A DNA stretch of 64,000 bases, taken from assembly GCF_040126055.1 (NCBI RefSeq), contig NZ_CP143541.1, positions 868,001 through 932,000 on the forward strand. Direction: 5' to 3'. Positions within the stretch are counted from its first letter, which is position 1, and every line of letters begins with the position of its first letter. The position numbers were made by a program, and so were the translations under genes. Positions 53,181 to 62,072 of the stretch are shown here, one piece after another. The notes beneath the pieces are model-generated. The model ran no database searches. It saw only the letters and a program-made list of their open reading frames with translations, and had not been told where the DNA came from. The DNA comes from Pseudalkalibacillus sp. SCS-8 (GTDB taxonomy: Bacteria > Bacillota > Bacilli > Bacillales > Fictibacillaceae).

Positions 53181-53465
53181 TTTCGGGTACTCAAAGAGCG
53201 CTTATGAGTCCTTCATTTTCCGTTTTTCACAATTTCGGGTACTCAAAGACGGCCTATGAGTCCTTCATCTTTCGTTTTTCGCGATTTCGGGTACTCAAAG
53301 ACCGCCTATGAGTCCTCCATTTTCTGTTTTTCGCGATTTCGGGTACTCAAAGACCGCCTATGAGTCCTCCATTTTCCGTTTTTCGCGATTTCGGGTACTC
53401 AAAGACTACTTATGAGTCCTCCATTTTCCGTTTTTCGCAATTTCGGGTACTCAAAGACCGGTCTG
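53181..53465 (-). repeat. Intergenic tandem array, 5 full units plus a partial of exactly 52 bp (array 4)
   Basis: TTTCGGGTACTC recurs at 53181, 53233, 53285, 53337, 53389 and 53441. Each unit has an inverted pair ACTCA/TGAGT around AAGACCGCCT. The array lies between the terminator of the DUF326 gene and the sigma-factor gene. Listed on the minus strand, in which it aligns with the other three arrays. Confidence 0.95.
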
Positions 53466-53567
53466 GCCGCCCGATAACTTTCGGGTCAGCTTTTTTCTGT
53501 TTTTTATATAAATTTGAAACAAATGGAAATGATTCACGTCTTATTGGTAGATGAGGGGGGAGAGGGC

Positions 53568-54101
53568 ATGGAAGCAGAAGAAATGACCATTGAGGACATT
53601 TATGAAAAATACTATAAGGATGTTTATCACTTTGCGATTTACTTTACGAACAATCGAAATGAAGCGGAGGATATTACACAAGACACGTTCATCAAAGCCA
53701 TGCGGACAATAAAGACCGTAAAGGATCCAGGAAAGGTTAAAGTTTGGATTCTCATGATTGCGAAAAATACGGCCATCGATTATTCAAGGAAAGCAGGCAG
53801 CCGTACGATCTTTCCGAGCATTTGGAAAGAGGAGAGATCAACAGAACGAACACCGGAGGAGGAGATGGTACATAAGGATTCGTGGGAGGTCGTGCAAAGA
53901 GCGTTGCTCAAACTGAAACCGAAGTATCGAAGTGTCATCATCCTGAGGGGGATAAAAGAATACACGATTATGGAAACGGCGCAAGTACTGGGAATACCGG
54001 AATTGAAGGTTCGTGTCGATTATCATCGCGCTATGAAGCTACTTAAAAAAGAAGTGGATTTCATTGAGGTGGAAGGGGTGTTGTGTAATGAACAATCATA
54101 A
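53568..54101 (+). CDS. ECF-type RNA polymerase sigma factor
   Basis: 177 residues. Sigma region 2 (YFTNNRNEAEDITQDTFIKA with the -10-recognition helix) and region 4 (LKPKYRSVIILRGIKEYTIM, then a helix-turn-helix) are both present with a short linker, and no other domains: a group IV sigma factor. GGGGGGAGAGGGC precedes the ATG. The gene overlaps by 14 bases a gene for a single-span membrane protein, the expected anti-sigma factor. The target promoter was not found in the window. Confidence 0.92.
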   Translation: MEAEEMTIEDIYEKYYKDVYHFAIYFTNNRNEAEDITQDTFIKAMRTIKTVKDPGKVKVWILMIAKNTAIDYSRKAGSRTIFPSIWKEERSTERTPEEEMVHKDSWEVVQRALLKLKPKYRSVIILRGIKEYTIMETAQVLGIPELKVRVDYHRAMKLLKKEVDFIEVEGVLCNEQS

Positions 54102-55134
54102 CAAAGTAGATCAGGAATTGATTTCAAGATTACGAGAACACCCTCATAAAGACCCCCGTCCGCAGTTTGTTGAGGAGCTCCGTAATCAACTGGAGCGTCA
54201 CGAATCCAAACCGGGTGGAATGTGGAATGGACATTTGCGTGCTGTCCTTTCAATCTGTGCTTCCATTCTGATTGTCCTTGTCTTGATTTCTTCCCAATTT
54301 ACAAAGGAACAAAATGCTGTTGAAAATCCAGCCACAAATACAACTAGTGAGGAAGATGAATTGAAGACTTTACTGTCCTCAAATGAAGTTTATCAACCTA
54401 TTTATGAAAATCTTGTTGAAAAAACAGGCTGGCAGAAACAGAGTGAATCAGTCATATCTTTTCTAGAAAGTGCACGTACAGGTGATGAAGAACAATTGCA
54501 TAAAATCATTAAACAGAAAGACAAGGAAAACATACAACAAAGTATCGTGTTTTTTCAGCAAATCACTCTTGATGAGCTTAAAATTCAATCCATTCAAAAA
54601 AATCATGATAGCTATGCGATTGAATTTTTATTTTCGTTAAAAGATTCCACTCACCAAATCGTCGCACCTTTCAGATTGTTTGAAAGTGGAGAGGTTGGAT
54701 TCAACCATTCATTCCAGTTAGTTGACGGTACGTCCGAAGAATTCAAATTGACAGAAGAGGAAGCCAACGTGTACAAGAAGTTCCAAGAGGATCAAGATGT
54801 TGTCCATTTAAAAGATCTAAGCCCGATCAGTATTGCAAAGCTTTATGTACAGTCTAGTATGGATGGAGATTCCGTCACAGAATACATGTTATATACGACA
54901 CGTACTCAATATGTACAGTGGACACTCAAAACTCATTTGGAACAAGCGAAAAACGTGAACCCAAATCCAGAGGCTATCCGTCGCGCATTCAATGGTCTAG
55001 GAAACGGTGTATTTATCAAGCGTAATGAAAATGAAGGATCGATCATCTATGAACATGAAGGGCGGCCAATGAGCTTTCAAATGGTCAAGGATGAGAACGG
55101 CATTTGGAAGGTAGCCTTCATGCCTATCCAATAA
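54088..55134 (+). CDS. Membrane anti-sigma factor (predicted)
   Basis: 348 residues. A cytoplasmic N terminus (HPHKDPRPQFVEELRNQLER, of the type seen in Bacillus anti-sigma factors) is followed by one helix (residues ~50-70, LRAVLSICASILIVLVLISS) and a large external domain with an acidic spacer and two NTF2/DUF4878-like halves. The overlap with the sigma gene supports the role. External stress would be sensed by the outer domain. Family not otherwise recognised. Confidence 0.75.
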   Translation: MNNHNKVDQELISRLREHPHKDPRPQFVEELRNQLERHESKPGGMWNGHLRAVLSICASILIVLVLISSQFTKEQNAVENPATNTTSEEDELKTLLSSNEVYQPIYENLVEKTGWQKQSESVISFLESARTGDEEQLHKIIKQKDKENIQQSIVFFQQITLDELKIQSIQKNHDSYAIEFLFSLKDSTHQIVAPFRLFESGEVGFNHSFQLVDGTSEEFKLTEEEANVYKKFQEDQDVVHLKDLSPISIAKLYVQSSMDGDSVTEYMLYTTRTQYVQWTLKTHLEQAKNVNPNPEAIRRAFNGLGNGVFIKRNENEGSIIYEHEGRPMSFQMVKDENGIWKVAFMPIQ

Positions 55135-55141
55135 TGAATGA

Positions 55142-55180
55142 AGAGCTGAAGCAGACGATGCTTCAGCTTTCTTATTTTAT
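55142..55180 (+). terminator. Terminator of the sigma/anti-sigma operon
   Basis: AGCTGAAGC/GCTTCAGCT stem followed by TTCTTATTTT. Confidence 0.85.
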
Positions 55181-55214
55181 AACCAAATTTTCTTGTATAA
55201 AATATCTTCCTATG

Positions 55215-55246
55215 TTGACCCTGTAGTATAGTACAGGGTTTATGAT
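55215..55246 (+). promoter_or_regulatory. MerR-type mercury promoter and operator
   Basis: TTGACC (55215) and a -10 at 55240/55241 (TTATGA or TATGAT) are 19-20 bases apart, the long spacer that MerR untwists. The dyad ACCCTGTA/TACAGGGT fills the spacer. Confidence 0.93.
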
Positions 55247-55265
55247 AATTAGAGAGGTGATGTTT

Positions 55266-55661
55266 ATGGGCTATAAAACAACTGAATTAGCAAAATTGAC
55301 AGGTGTGAATAAAGAGACGCTCCGTTATTATGAAAAGATCGGGATCCTGCCTGCCCCTCCTAGAACAGCATCAGGCTACCGGTTATACCCTGAGGAAACA
55401 GTGAAAAGGATAAAATTTGTCCGGAAGGCCCAGGAATTAGGATTCACCCTTCAGGAGGTTGACCGATTACTTGGTGTGGTCGACCAAGATGAGAGGCGAT
55501 GTAAGGATATGTATACCTTCACCTCGGTGAAACTTGATGAGATTGAACGGAAAATAAATGATTTGAAAAAGATGAAATCGATCCTGGAGGAATTAAAGAA
55601 CTGCTGTCACGACAATGATGATCTCTATGATTGTCCAATCATAGACCGCTTAGAAAATTGA
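55266..55661 (+). CDS. merR: Mercury-responsive regulator MerR
   Basis: 131 residues. MerR winged HTH (LAKLTGVNKETLRYYEKIGI), dimer helix, and the three mercury-binding Cys: one in DERRCKDMY and two in NCCHDNDDLYDCPII, as in the Bacillus RC607 MerR. It represses the operon without Hg(II) and activates it with Hg(II). The ATG at 55266 follows GAGAGGTGATG; an upstream ATG lies inside the -10. First gene of merR-merF-merA. Confidence 0.95.
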   Translation: MGYKTTELAKLTGVNKETLRYYEKIGILPAPPRTASGYRLYPEETVKRIKFVRKAQELGFTLQEVDRLLGVVDQDERRCKDMYTFTSVKLDEIERKINDLKKMKSILEELKNCCHDNDDLYDCPIIDRLEN

Positions 55662-55677
55662 TAATGAGGTGGAGAGC

Positions 55678-55896
55678 ATGGAGAGGAAGAAAAGTAAAAG
55701 GCTGCTTACTGGAGGCATTATTGGTACGATCACCATCCTGATATGTTGTTTTACACCAGTTCTCGTCATCTTGTTTGGAGCAGTCGGTTTAAGTTTTCTT
55801 ATTGGATATTTGGATTTGATCGTATTTCCAGCCCTCGGCATCTTTATTGGACTGACGATTTTTGCCTATTCGAAATATAAAAAAGGGGAGCGATAA
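55678..55896 (+). CDS. merF: Mercury transport protein MerF
   Basis: 72 residues, two membrane helices. The vicinal Cys pair in [20 protein letters not shown] and [14 protein letters not shown] match MerF. It brings Hg(II) across the membrane to the reductase. GAGGTGGAGAGC precedes the ATG; 16 bases after merR and 4 before merA. Confidence 0.9.
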   Translation: MERKKSKRLLTGGIIGTITILICCFTPVLVILFGAVGLSFLIGYLDLIVFPALGIFIGLTIFAYSKYKKGER

Positions 55897-55900
55897 TAAG

Positions 55901-57304
55901 ATGGAGAAAGAGAAATATGATTTTGTCGTAATCGGTTCAGGAGCAGCGGCATTTTCTGCAGCGATCCAGGGAGTGGAAAGAGGATTGAAGGTCGCTATGA
56001 TTGAAAAAGGGACTGTTGGAGGGACTTGTGTCAACGTTGGATGTATCCCTTCCAAAACGATGATTAGAGCAGCTGAAATCAATAGCCTTGCCATTCATCA
56101 ACCTTTCAATGGATTGACCATTAAAAGCGAGCACCCTGATTTATCAAATTTGAACCGTCAGAAAAATGAGCTTGTAAATCGATTGCGGAAAGAAAAATAT
56201 GAGGACTTGATCGAGGAGTATGATTTTGACTTGATAAAAGGGGAAGCACACTTCAAGGACAAATACTCCATATCAGTAGGTGAACGGATATTGAGTGCTG
56301 AGCATTTTCTCATCGCCACTGGGGCAACTCCATTCATCCCTGATATTCCGGGGTTGAAATCGATTGATTTCCTTACTAGTACAACTGCACTCCAGCTAGA
56401 AAAGGTTCCAGAGCGTATTGCCGTCATTGGAGCAGGTTACATCGCAATGGAGTTAGGTCAACTCCTTCATCATTTAGGAGCACAGGTAACATTGATGCAA
56501 CGAAGTGATCGTCTGGTTAAGCATCTTGATTCCGAAGTGAGTGAAGTCGTTGAACAATCATTATCAGATCAAGGTATGAACTTGCAACTAGGTATTACAT
56601 TTACAAGAGTGGAAGAAATAAATGGGGTAAAACGGATCTATTTCGAAAAGAATGGTGAAGAACATTATGTGGAAGCAGAAGAGATATTGGTCGCAGCTGG
56701 CCGAAAACCCAATACTACTTCACTTCAATTGGATCAGGCCGGGGTTGAGACAGGAGAGGCAGGGGAGGTAAAGATCAATGACGATCTCCAAACGAACATC
56801 CCTCACATTTATGCTGCTGGTGATGTAACATTAGGCCCTCAATATGTCTATGTGGCAGCCTATGAAGGTGGACTGGTCGCTAAAAATCTCGGACTCCCGG
56901 ATAAACAAAAGTTGAATTTATCTACAGTCCCTTCAGTCATTTTCACAAATCCGTCCATTGCATCGGTAGGATTGACTGAGCAGGAAGCGCGGACACAAGG
57001 CTATGAGGTGCAAGCAGTTGTAATACCACTTGCTGCTGTGCCACGAGCGTTAGCGAATCATGAAACGACAGGCTTGTTTAAGCTTGTGGTTGATGCACAA
57101 TCAAAGGTTTTACTTGGTGCACAAATCGTCGCAGAAAATGCCGGTGAAGTTATCTATGCGGCCACGCTAGCGGTAAAGTTCCAGCTTACCATTGATGAAA
57201 TCAAGGATACGATGGCTCCGTACCTGACAATGGCAGAAGGAATCAAGCTGGCAAGCTTATCCTTAGATCGTGATGTCTCCAAGCTATCGTGTTGTGCAGA
57301 ATAA
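55901..57304 (+). CDS. merA: Mercuric reductase MerA
   Basis: 467 residues. The redox-active disulfide [15 protein letters not shown] and NADPH folds and the C-terminal Cys pair in KLSCCAE that delivers Hg(II) to the active site are all present. The enzyme reduces Hg(II) to volatile Hg(0). The N-terminal NmrA/HMA-type metal-binding domain of many MerA proteins is missing, so this is the short form. GGGGAGC precedes the ATG. Confidence 0.96.
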   Translation: MEKEKYDFVVIGSGAAAFSAAIQGVERGLKVAMIEKGTVGGTCVNVGCIPSKTMIRAAEINSLAIHQPFNGLTIKSEHPDLSNLNRQKNELVNRLRKEKYEDLIEEYDFDLIKGEAHFKDKYSISVGERILSAEHFLIATGATPFIPDIPGLKSIDFLTSTTALQLEKVPERIAVIGAGYIAMELGQLLHHLGAQVTLMQRSDRLVKHLDSEVSEVVEQSLSDQGMNLQLGITFTRVEEINGVKRIYFEKNGEEHYVEAEEILVAAGRKPNTTSLQLDQAGVETGEAGEVKINDDLQTNIPHIYAAGDVTLGPQYVYVAAYEGGLVAKNLGLPDKQKLNLSTVPSVIFTNPSIASVGLTEQEARTQGYEVQAVVIPLAAVPRALANHETTGLFKLVVDAQSKVLLGAQIVAENAGEVIYAATLAVKFQLTIDEIKDTMAPYLTMAEGIKLASLSLDRDVSKLSCCAE

Positions 57305-57307
57305 ATG

Positions 57308-57343
57308 AAGAGTGTGAGCGAACAAGGCTCACACTCTTTTTTT
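57308..57343 (+). terminator. Terminator of the mer operon
   Basis: AAGAGTGTGAGC/GCTCACACTCTT stem and a T-run. Confidence 0.95.
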
Positions 57344-57369
57344 AATTCCGGGCTTACCTGTTACATAAC

Positions 57370-57828
57370 TTATACTCGGATGGCTGAAAGCGTCATATCC
57401 GTCTCGAGCAGGCTCTTCAAATTACTCATGATCGCTGGCCAGCCGTTGTTTACACCCATGAAGGTATTTCGGTCATCACTGTAATCAGTTTCCAAAAGAT
57501 TTTCGTGGATCACTGTCAGTTTCACTGTATCGTCCATCTGCTTAATTTCAAAAGTGACGATTGTCGGTTCTGTACGGTCAGTCGGGTCATCAGGAGACTT
57601 CCAGGTGAATTTCAACAATTCGTATCGTTTACTTTCCAGGACTACTCCTTGTATATCCACTTCATCCTGCTCTCTGTAATAGATAACCTCAGCCCCTTCT
57701 GTCCAATCTGACTCAACTCTCCGGCCGAAAAAATACTTCGAAGTGAACTCTCCGGATGTAAGAGCTCGCCATAGCTTCTCTGGTGTAGTTGCAATATAGG
57801 TTGCATAAACAAAAGTACGGTCAGTCAT
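57370..57828 (-). CDS. SRPBCC/AHSA1-like domain protein
   Basis: 152 residues: VYATYIATTPEKLWRALTSGEFTSKYFFGRR at the start (only the first twenty residues quoted matter) and NNGWPAIMSNLKSLLE at the end, the AHSA1 START-like fold. A hydrophobic cavity binds an unknown ligand. GAGGAGG precedes the ATG, which overlaps the ArsR stop by 8 bases. Such pairs with ArsR regulators are common in Bacillaceae. Confidence 0.88.
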   Translation of the reverse strand: MTDRTFVYATYIATTPEKLWRALTSGEFTSKYFFGRRVESDWTEGAEVIYYREQDEVDIQGVVLESKRYELLKFTWKSPDDPTDRTEPTIVTFEIKQMDDTVKLTVIHENLLETDYSDDRNTFMGVNNGWPAIMSNLKSLLETDMTLSAIRV

Positions 57829-58138
57829 CCTTTTCCTCCTCTAACTGAATTTTCATTTCTTTGAGTGCCTCAATGCGATGCCGGTCATATTTTGAGATCC
57901 ATCTTTCATAAATCTCACTGATCGGAGCTGTATTGAGATAGTGGAGCCTTGTGCGTCCCTGCCTTAATACTTTAATGAGATCGGCTTCTTCTAAAATGTG
58001 AAGGTGTTTGGTCACGGCCTGTCTGGACATATCTAGGTGTTCACACAACTCACTCAATGTTTGTCCATTTTGAGTGTAAAGCTGATCAAGCAATTGTCTT
58101 CGGCTTCCATCTGCGAGCGCTTTAAATACGTTATCCAT
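57821..58138 (-). CDS. ArsR-family transcriptional regulator
   Basis: 105 residues. Winged helix-turn-helix with MDNVFKALADGSRRQLLDQL and LDMSRQAVTKHLHILEEADL. No Cys metal site, so it is probably not metal-responsive; it belongs to the group paired with SRPBCC proteins. No Shine-Dalgarno is found before the ATG; instead a strong promoter ends 6 bases upstream, so the mRNA is leaderless or nearly so. It is co-transcribed with the SRPBCC gene. Confidence 0.88.
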   Translation of the reverse strand: MDNVFKALADGSRRQLLDQLYTQNGQTLSELCEHLDMSRQAVTKHLHILEEADLIKVLRQGRTRLHYLNTAPISEIYERWISKYDRHRIEALKEMKIQLEEEKDD

Positions 58139-58174
58139 ATGTGTATTATATGCAACCTTATAGTTGCGTGTCAA
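58139..58174 (-). promoter_or_regulatory. Near-consensus promoter of arsR with operator dyad; leaderless start
   Basis: TTGACA (58169-58174) and TATAAT (58145-58150) on the minus strand, 18 bases apart. The spacer holds GCAAC-TATAAG-GTTGC, a dyad suited to repression. ATG starts 6 bases after the -10. Confidence 0.85.
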
Positions 58175-58326
58175 TCGAATAAACAGCGTGGGACCCACGT
58201 CGGAATACCTGTTTTTAGATAAGAAATTAGACAACAAGTCGTAGTGTGAATTCAAACTTTTGTACGTAGGAACATGGCTTCACTGTATGGAACCCTTTAA
58301 CGAACACGAAAAAGGAGGACATCTGG

Positions 58327-59814
58327 ATGAAACAAGCATTATCGATTTGTACGTCAATCATTCTGTTGCTTGCCATCAGCACCACTTCTGTTAAAGCGAG
58401 TGACGTCGATGTTGATGGGAAAGCGAGTATACCCGTTTTATCGAGTGAAAGTGTACGACTAGTCAATAATCTGCCGCATCTCTCGATTATATCTGCTGCC
58501 TTTTCAAAGGATGAGCCGTATATGTATGCCAATACGCTGTCCGGTATCGCCATTTATGACATCACAGACCCTACTCAACCCACACTCTTAGGTGATTTAC
58601 CAGAGGCACATTTTGAAAATGAGGACATGACTTTCGGTGAACGAGAGGATGGAACGAAATTTGTATTGATCGGGTATGACCCGGCAGGCATAACACCGAC
58701 TTACGAGAACAAAGAACTTTCAACCGGAAATGAAATTGCTGTCGTAGACGTCTCCGATCCGACGGCCCCGTATATTGCATCACGTGTAAAAACGACCACA
58801 CGGACACACACCGTGACGTGTGTAAATGATGAATGTACGTATGCCTACACGTCAGGCAGTAAGGACAAGGATGGAAACCCAGCCTTTTCAATCATCAACC
58901 TGGAGGATCCTGCCCAGCCTTTTGAAGAAAAAGTATTCCCTAGTTCGGTGGACGCGACCGGGCATGATTGGGACATTGATTCAGCGGGAATTGCCTGGCA
59001 CACTGGATTAGGTGGAACGGTAGGCTACGATATTTCCGACCCAGTTAACCCAGTGGTCCTGAATTCGACAGATGAGCGCGGATTGAACGGGACGAAATGG
59101 AACAACTTCATTCACCACAATACGTTGAGACCGAATGGTGAGCAGTTCGAGAGCCGAGTATCTGGGGATTTTGAAACAAATGAAAGCACGGAACGAACGG
59201 GTGATCAAGTTCGCCCTGGAGAAGTTGTCATGGTGACAGAAGAGGACTATCTACACCCAGGTACGTGTGAGGATGAAGGCTCCTTCCAAACATGGCATCT
59301 GCAAAGCTTGAATGAATTCGAAGGTACAGGAGGAGGAACGATTGAGCCTGGCAGTGGGTCAATTGAGCCGCTGGATTCATGGAACTCGAAGATTTTAGGC
59401 ACTGAGGAACAAACAAAAGCAGGATTCATTTGTTCTGCGCATTATTCCTCCTATCATGAGGAAGGTTTCGTTTCGATCGGTTACTATCAACAAGGTGTAA
59501 GGATCCTTGATGTCCGAGATCCGACCGATATCAAACAGGTCGGCTACTGGTTCACCGGCGTCCAAGAAGTATGGGGCGCACAGTGGATTGGCGCACGTGA
59601 TATCGATGGTCAAATGACAGGTGAACATACGAAATATGTGTACGCTTACGATCCGACAAGAGGTTTGGATATTTTAGAGGTGACCTTCCCGGATGAAGAG
59701 CCAAAGAACACACTGGATCTTGAAGCGAATATCCACTTAGACATGATAAAGGTCCCGGCGACAGACCTTTCCGATGCGTTACAGGAGAAAATGTCCCATG
59801 ATCATTCCCACTGA
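58327..59814 (+). CDS. Secreted LVIVD-repeat beta-propeller protein
   Basis: 495 residues. Signal peptide 1-24 (ending TSVKA-S). The mature protein has repeats such as SGIAIYDITDPTQPTLLGDL, NEIAVVDVSDPTAPYIASRV and GVRILDVRDPTDIKQVGYW, the LVIVD pattern of surface beta-propellers. An acidic and Gly/Ser-rich insert (around 330-350) and the C-terminal HDHSH may bind metal. Function unknown; related proteins are cell-surface or secreted. AAAGGAGG before the ATG. Confidence 0.88.
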   Translation: MKQALSICTSIILLLAISTTSVKASDVDVDGKASIPVLSSESVRLVNNLPHLSIISAAFSKDEPYMYANTLSGIAIYDITDPTQPTLLGDLPEAHFENEDMTFGEREDGTKFVLIGYDPAGITPTYENKELSTGNEIAVVDVSDPTAPYIASRVKTTTRTHTVTCVNDECTYAYTSGSKDKDGNPAFSIINLEDPAQPFEEKVFPSSVDATGHDWDIDSAGIAWHTGLGGTVGYDISDPVNPVVLNSTDERGLNGTKWNNFIHHNTLRPNGEQFESRVSGDFETNESTERTGDQVRPGEVVMVTEEDYLHPGTCEDEGSFQTWHLQSLNEFEGTGGGTIEPGSGSIEPLDSWNSKILGTEEQTKAGFICSAHYSSYHEEGFVSIGYYQQGVRILDVRDPTDIKQVGYWFTGVQEVWGAQWIGARDIDGQMTGEHTKYVYAYDPTRGLDILEVTFPDEEPKNTLDLEANIHLDMIKVPATDLSDALQEKMSHDHSH

Positions 59815-59844
59815 TTATTTTCAGCATAAAATCACCCATTAACT

Positions 59845-59885
59845 AAGAAGAGGCTGACCTAAACTCAGGTCAGCCTCTTCTTTTT
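59845..59885 (+). terminator. Terminator of the LVIVD gene
   Basis: AAGAGGCTGACCT/AGGTCAGCCTCTT perfect stem and CTTTTT. Confidence 0.95.
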
Positions 59886-60001
59886 ATATCCAAGTCAGGA
59901 CTATCTTCCTAATGACGGGTATGGATGTCCTTGTTTAGATACAAGAAAAACCATTGGCAGCGGTTACAACTGAACCAAATGAACGTATTTTTAATTTTCA
60001 A

Positions 60002-60060
60002 TTGACATTGAGAATCAATATCAATTACTATTAGTCATGCATAAATGATAATCATTTTCA
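60002..60060 (+). promoter_or_regulatory. Fur-controlled promoter of the siderophore operon
   Basis: Promoter TTGACA (60002) and TACTAT (60026), 18 bases apart. Two Fur-type 7-1-7 sites, TGAGAATCAATATCA (60009-60023, in the spacer) and TGATAATCATTTTCA (60046-60060), indicate iron repression. Confidence 0.85.
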
Positions 60061-60107
60061 ATCAGATAGATGGAAACAAATTCGATAGACTGCAGGAGGG
60101 AAGGAAA

Positions 60108-62072
60108 GTGGAAGCCGCAACCATCAACGCTAATAATAACGTCACAGATTACAAGTCACAGGTCATCGCTCATTTGAAACAAGCATACCCCCATCTCGTA
60201 AACAGCTATGAAGAGAAATTGAAAGAAGCTGATTCAGCAATCCTTCATCAGCTTGTCCAGGCAATCTTACGTGAAAGAATTGTAGATTTCGAGTGGATAA
60301 CGAGAAATGAATGTCAGATTGCGCTTATCAAGCTGGATACGCATGAAACGGTTGAAGTGCCAATCAGAACCACGTACATATTGGACCATATCGACCTTGA
60401 TGGAGAGATCCTCCATACCGACAGCCGCGGAGGAGTGACCGTGATTTCCAGACCAGCACAGCTCTTGGACCGGTTGTTTGAAGCTTTTCATGCAGACTCG
60501 TTTGACAATATCGATCAATTTTATAAAGAAATCGAGAACAGCATGTATAACTATGCGCTTGCCCTTACGATTGCAGAGGAACGCCAAATGAAAATCAAAG
60601 CGGATGCAATAAGTCTCCAAAGTGAAGGGACGTTTGATTATCTCGTAAAGAAAAAGAAGCACGATGCGTCATTCAGTCCGCTCACTTTCTTAGAGCAGTG
60701 GGTCATACAGGGACATTCAATCCATCCTTGTTCGAGGACGAGATTAGGATTGTCGCCAGCATCCATTTCAGAATATGCACCTGAATGGGAGGGCCGTCCT
60801 TCGGTCATCCCCGTAGCTGTTCACAAAGATTATTGTAAGCTGACCCATTTTGAAGATCGCTCCGTATCAAACCTGCTGAAGCAAGAATACCCGGAGCTTG
60901 CGGTACGATTGAATGAAACGCTGACAGCACGCAATTTGAACCCGCATGACTATGAAATCATACCGGTTCACCCGTGGCAGCTCGAACATACGATTCAGCA
61001 AAATTATCGTGATGAGCTGGAAAGTCAAAAGGTGGTGCCGATTACGGAAGCTTCCATCGACACAGCGGCACTGATTTCTTTCCGGTCTTTAGCTCCAGTG
61101 GGAGACCAAAACAAGCATCATATCAAAACCGCAATCAACGTACAGATGACGAGTGCGATCCGGACCGTGTCAGCAGCTTCCACACAGAATGGCCCTAAGG
61201 TATCTTCTGTCTTAGAAAAAATCCATTCAGAAGATGCATTCCTGGCGAATTCAATGAGCTTCATGAAAGAAAGCGCTGGTATTCATTTTGAACCAGTGAA
61301 TCCTGAAGATGATGAAGAGCGTCATTTCCTACAGAAGAATCTTGCGGCAATCATGCGTGAAAACCCAGAAAAATCGCTTGCTGATGACGAAATCGCTCTT
61401 CCGGCTGCTGCCTTCATTGCAAAATCACCTGTCACCGATCAACTTTTGATCGAAGAACTGGTAAAGAATCATGCAATCAAAGGAGGATTCGATACGCTTA
61501 CTGATGCGGCAGCGGACTTCATCGAGAAGTATGTAAGTGTCCTCCTTCCAGGTGTTCTTACGTTAATGAGCAAGTATGGGGTCAGTATGGAAGTCCACAT
61601 GCAAAACTGTGTATGTGTGTTCAAGAATGGCTCGCCAGAGAAAATCGTCGTCCGGGACAACGGTGGAATCCGGATTATGGAATCCAGATTGAATGAGTTC
61701 TTCAAGATTCCTGAGCTCAATAACAGTACGAACCTGATGACGTCCAATCGTCAAGATCTTCTGGATATTTTCTTCCATGCCATCGTCCATAACCATTTGG
61801 GTGAGATGATCGTTGCATTGTCACGAAAGTTGGGCATGGACGAAGAACAGCTATGGCGCCCAGTAAGGCATGTGGTAGAACAAGTCTATGCTTCCTTACA
61901 ACACGATGCCCGGGTACCTGCCGAAAATCTGACGGACAAGGATGATCTCTTCTCAGAAGAATCACGCTTGAAGGCGCTCGTTCGAATGAGATTGACAAAC
62001 AAGTATACAGAGAATGCTTATGTGAATGTAACCAACCCGTTATATCCGAAAAAAGAGGAGTGTGCCAAATGA
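60108..62072 (+). CDS. NIS siderophore synthetase, IucA/IucC family (first)
   Basis: 654 residues, the usual size. The family motifs HPCSRTRLGL (about 225-235), IPVHPWQLEHTI and the C-terminal segment MEVHMQNCVCVFKNG with VRDNGGIRIM are present. These ATP-dependent synthetases join citrate or a derivative to an amine or alcohol. The GTG at 60108 with CAGGAGGGAAGG upstream is the start; an earlier in-frame ATG falls inside the second Fur site. It overlaps the next synthetase by 4 bases. Confidence 0.93.
   Translation: MEAATINANNNVTDYKSQVIAHLKQAYPHLVNSYEEKLKEADSAILHQLVQAILRERIVDFEWITRNECQIALIKLDTHETVEVPIRTTYILDHIDLDGEILHTDSRGGVTVISRPAQLLDRLFEAFHADSFDNIDQFYKEIENSMYNYALALTIAEERQMKIKADAISLQSEGTFDYLVKKKKHDASFSPLTFLEQWVIQGHSIHPCSRTRLGLSPASISEYAPEWEGRPSVIPVAVHKDYCKLTHFEDRSVSNLLKQEYPELAVRLNETLTARNLNPHDYEIIPVHPWQLEHTIQQNYRDELESQKVVPITEASIDTAALISFRSLAPVGDQNKHHIKTAINVQMTSAIRTVSAASTQNGPKVSSVLEKIHSEDAFLANSMSFMKESAGIHFEPVNPEDDEERHFLQKNLAAIMRENPEKSLADDEIALPAAAFIAKSPVTDQLLIEELVKNHAIKGGFDTLTDAAADFIEKYVSVLLPGVLTLMSKYGVSMEVHMQNCVCVFKNGSPEKIVVRDNGGIRIMESRLNEFFKIPELNNSTNLMTSNRQDLLDIFFHAIVHNHLGEMIVALSRKLGMDEEQLWRPVRHVVEQVYASLQHDARVPAENLTDKDDLFSEESRLKALVRMRLTNKYTENAYVNVTNPLYPKKEECAK

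Noticed and set aside
53181..53465. CRISPR array
   Set aside because: Units are contiguous with no unique spacers, and no cas genes are present; the same holds for the other three arrays.
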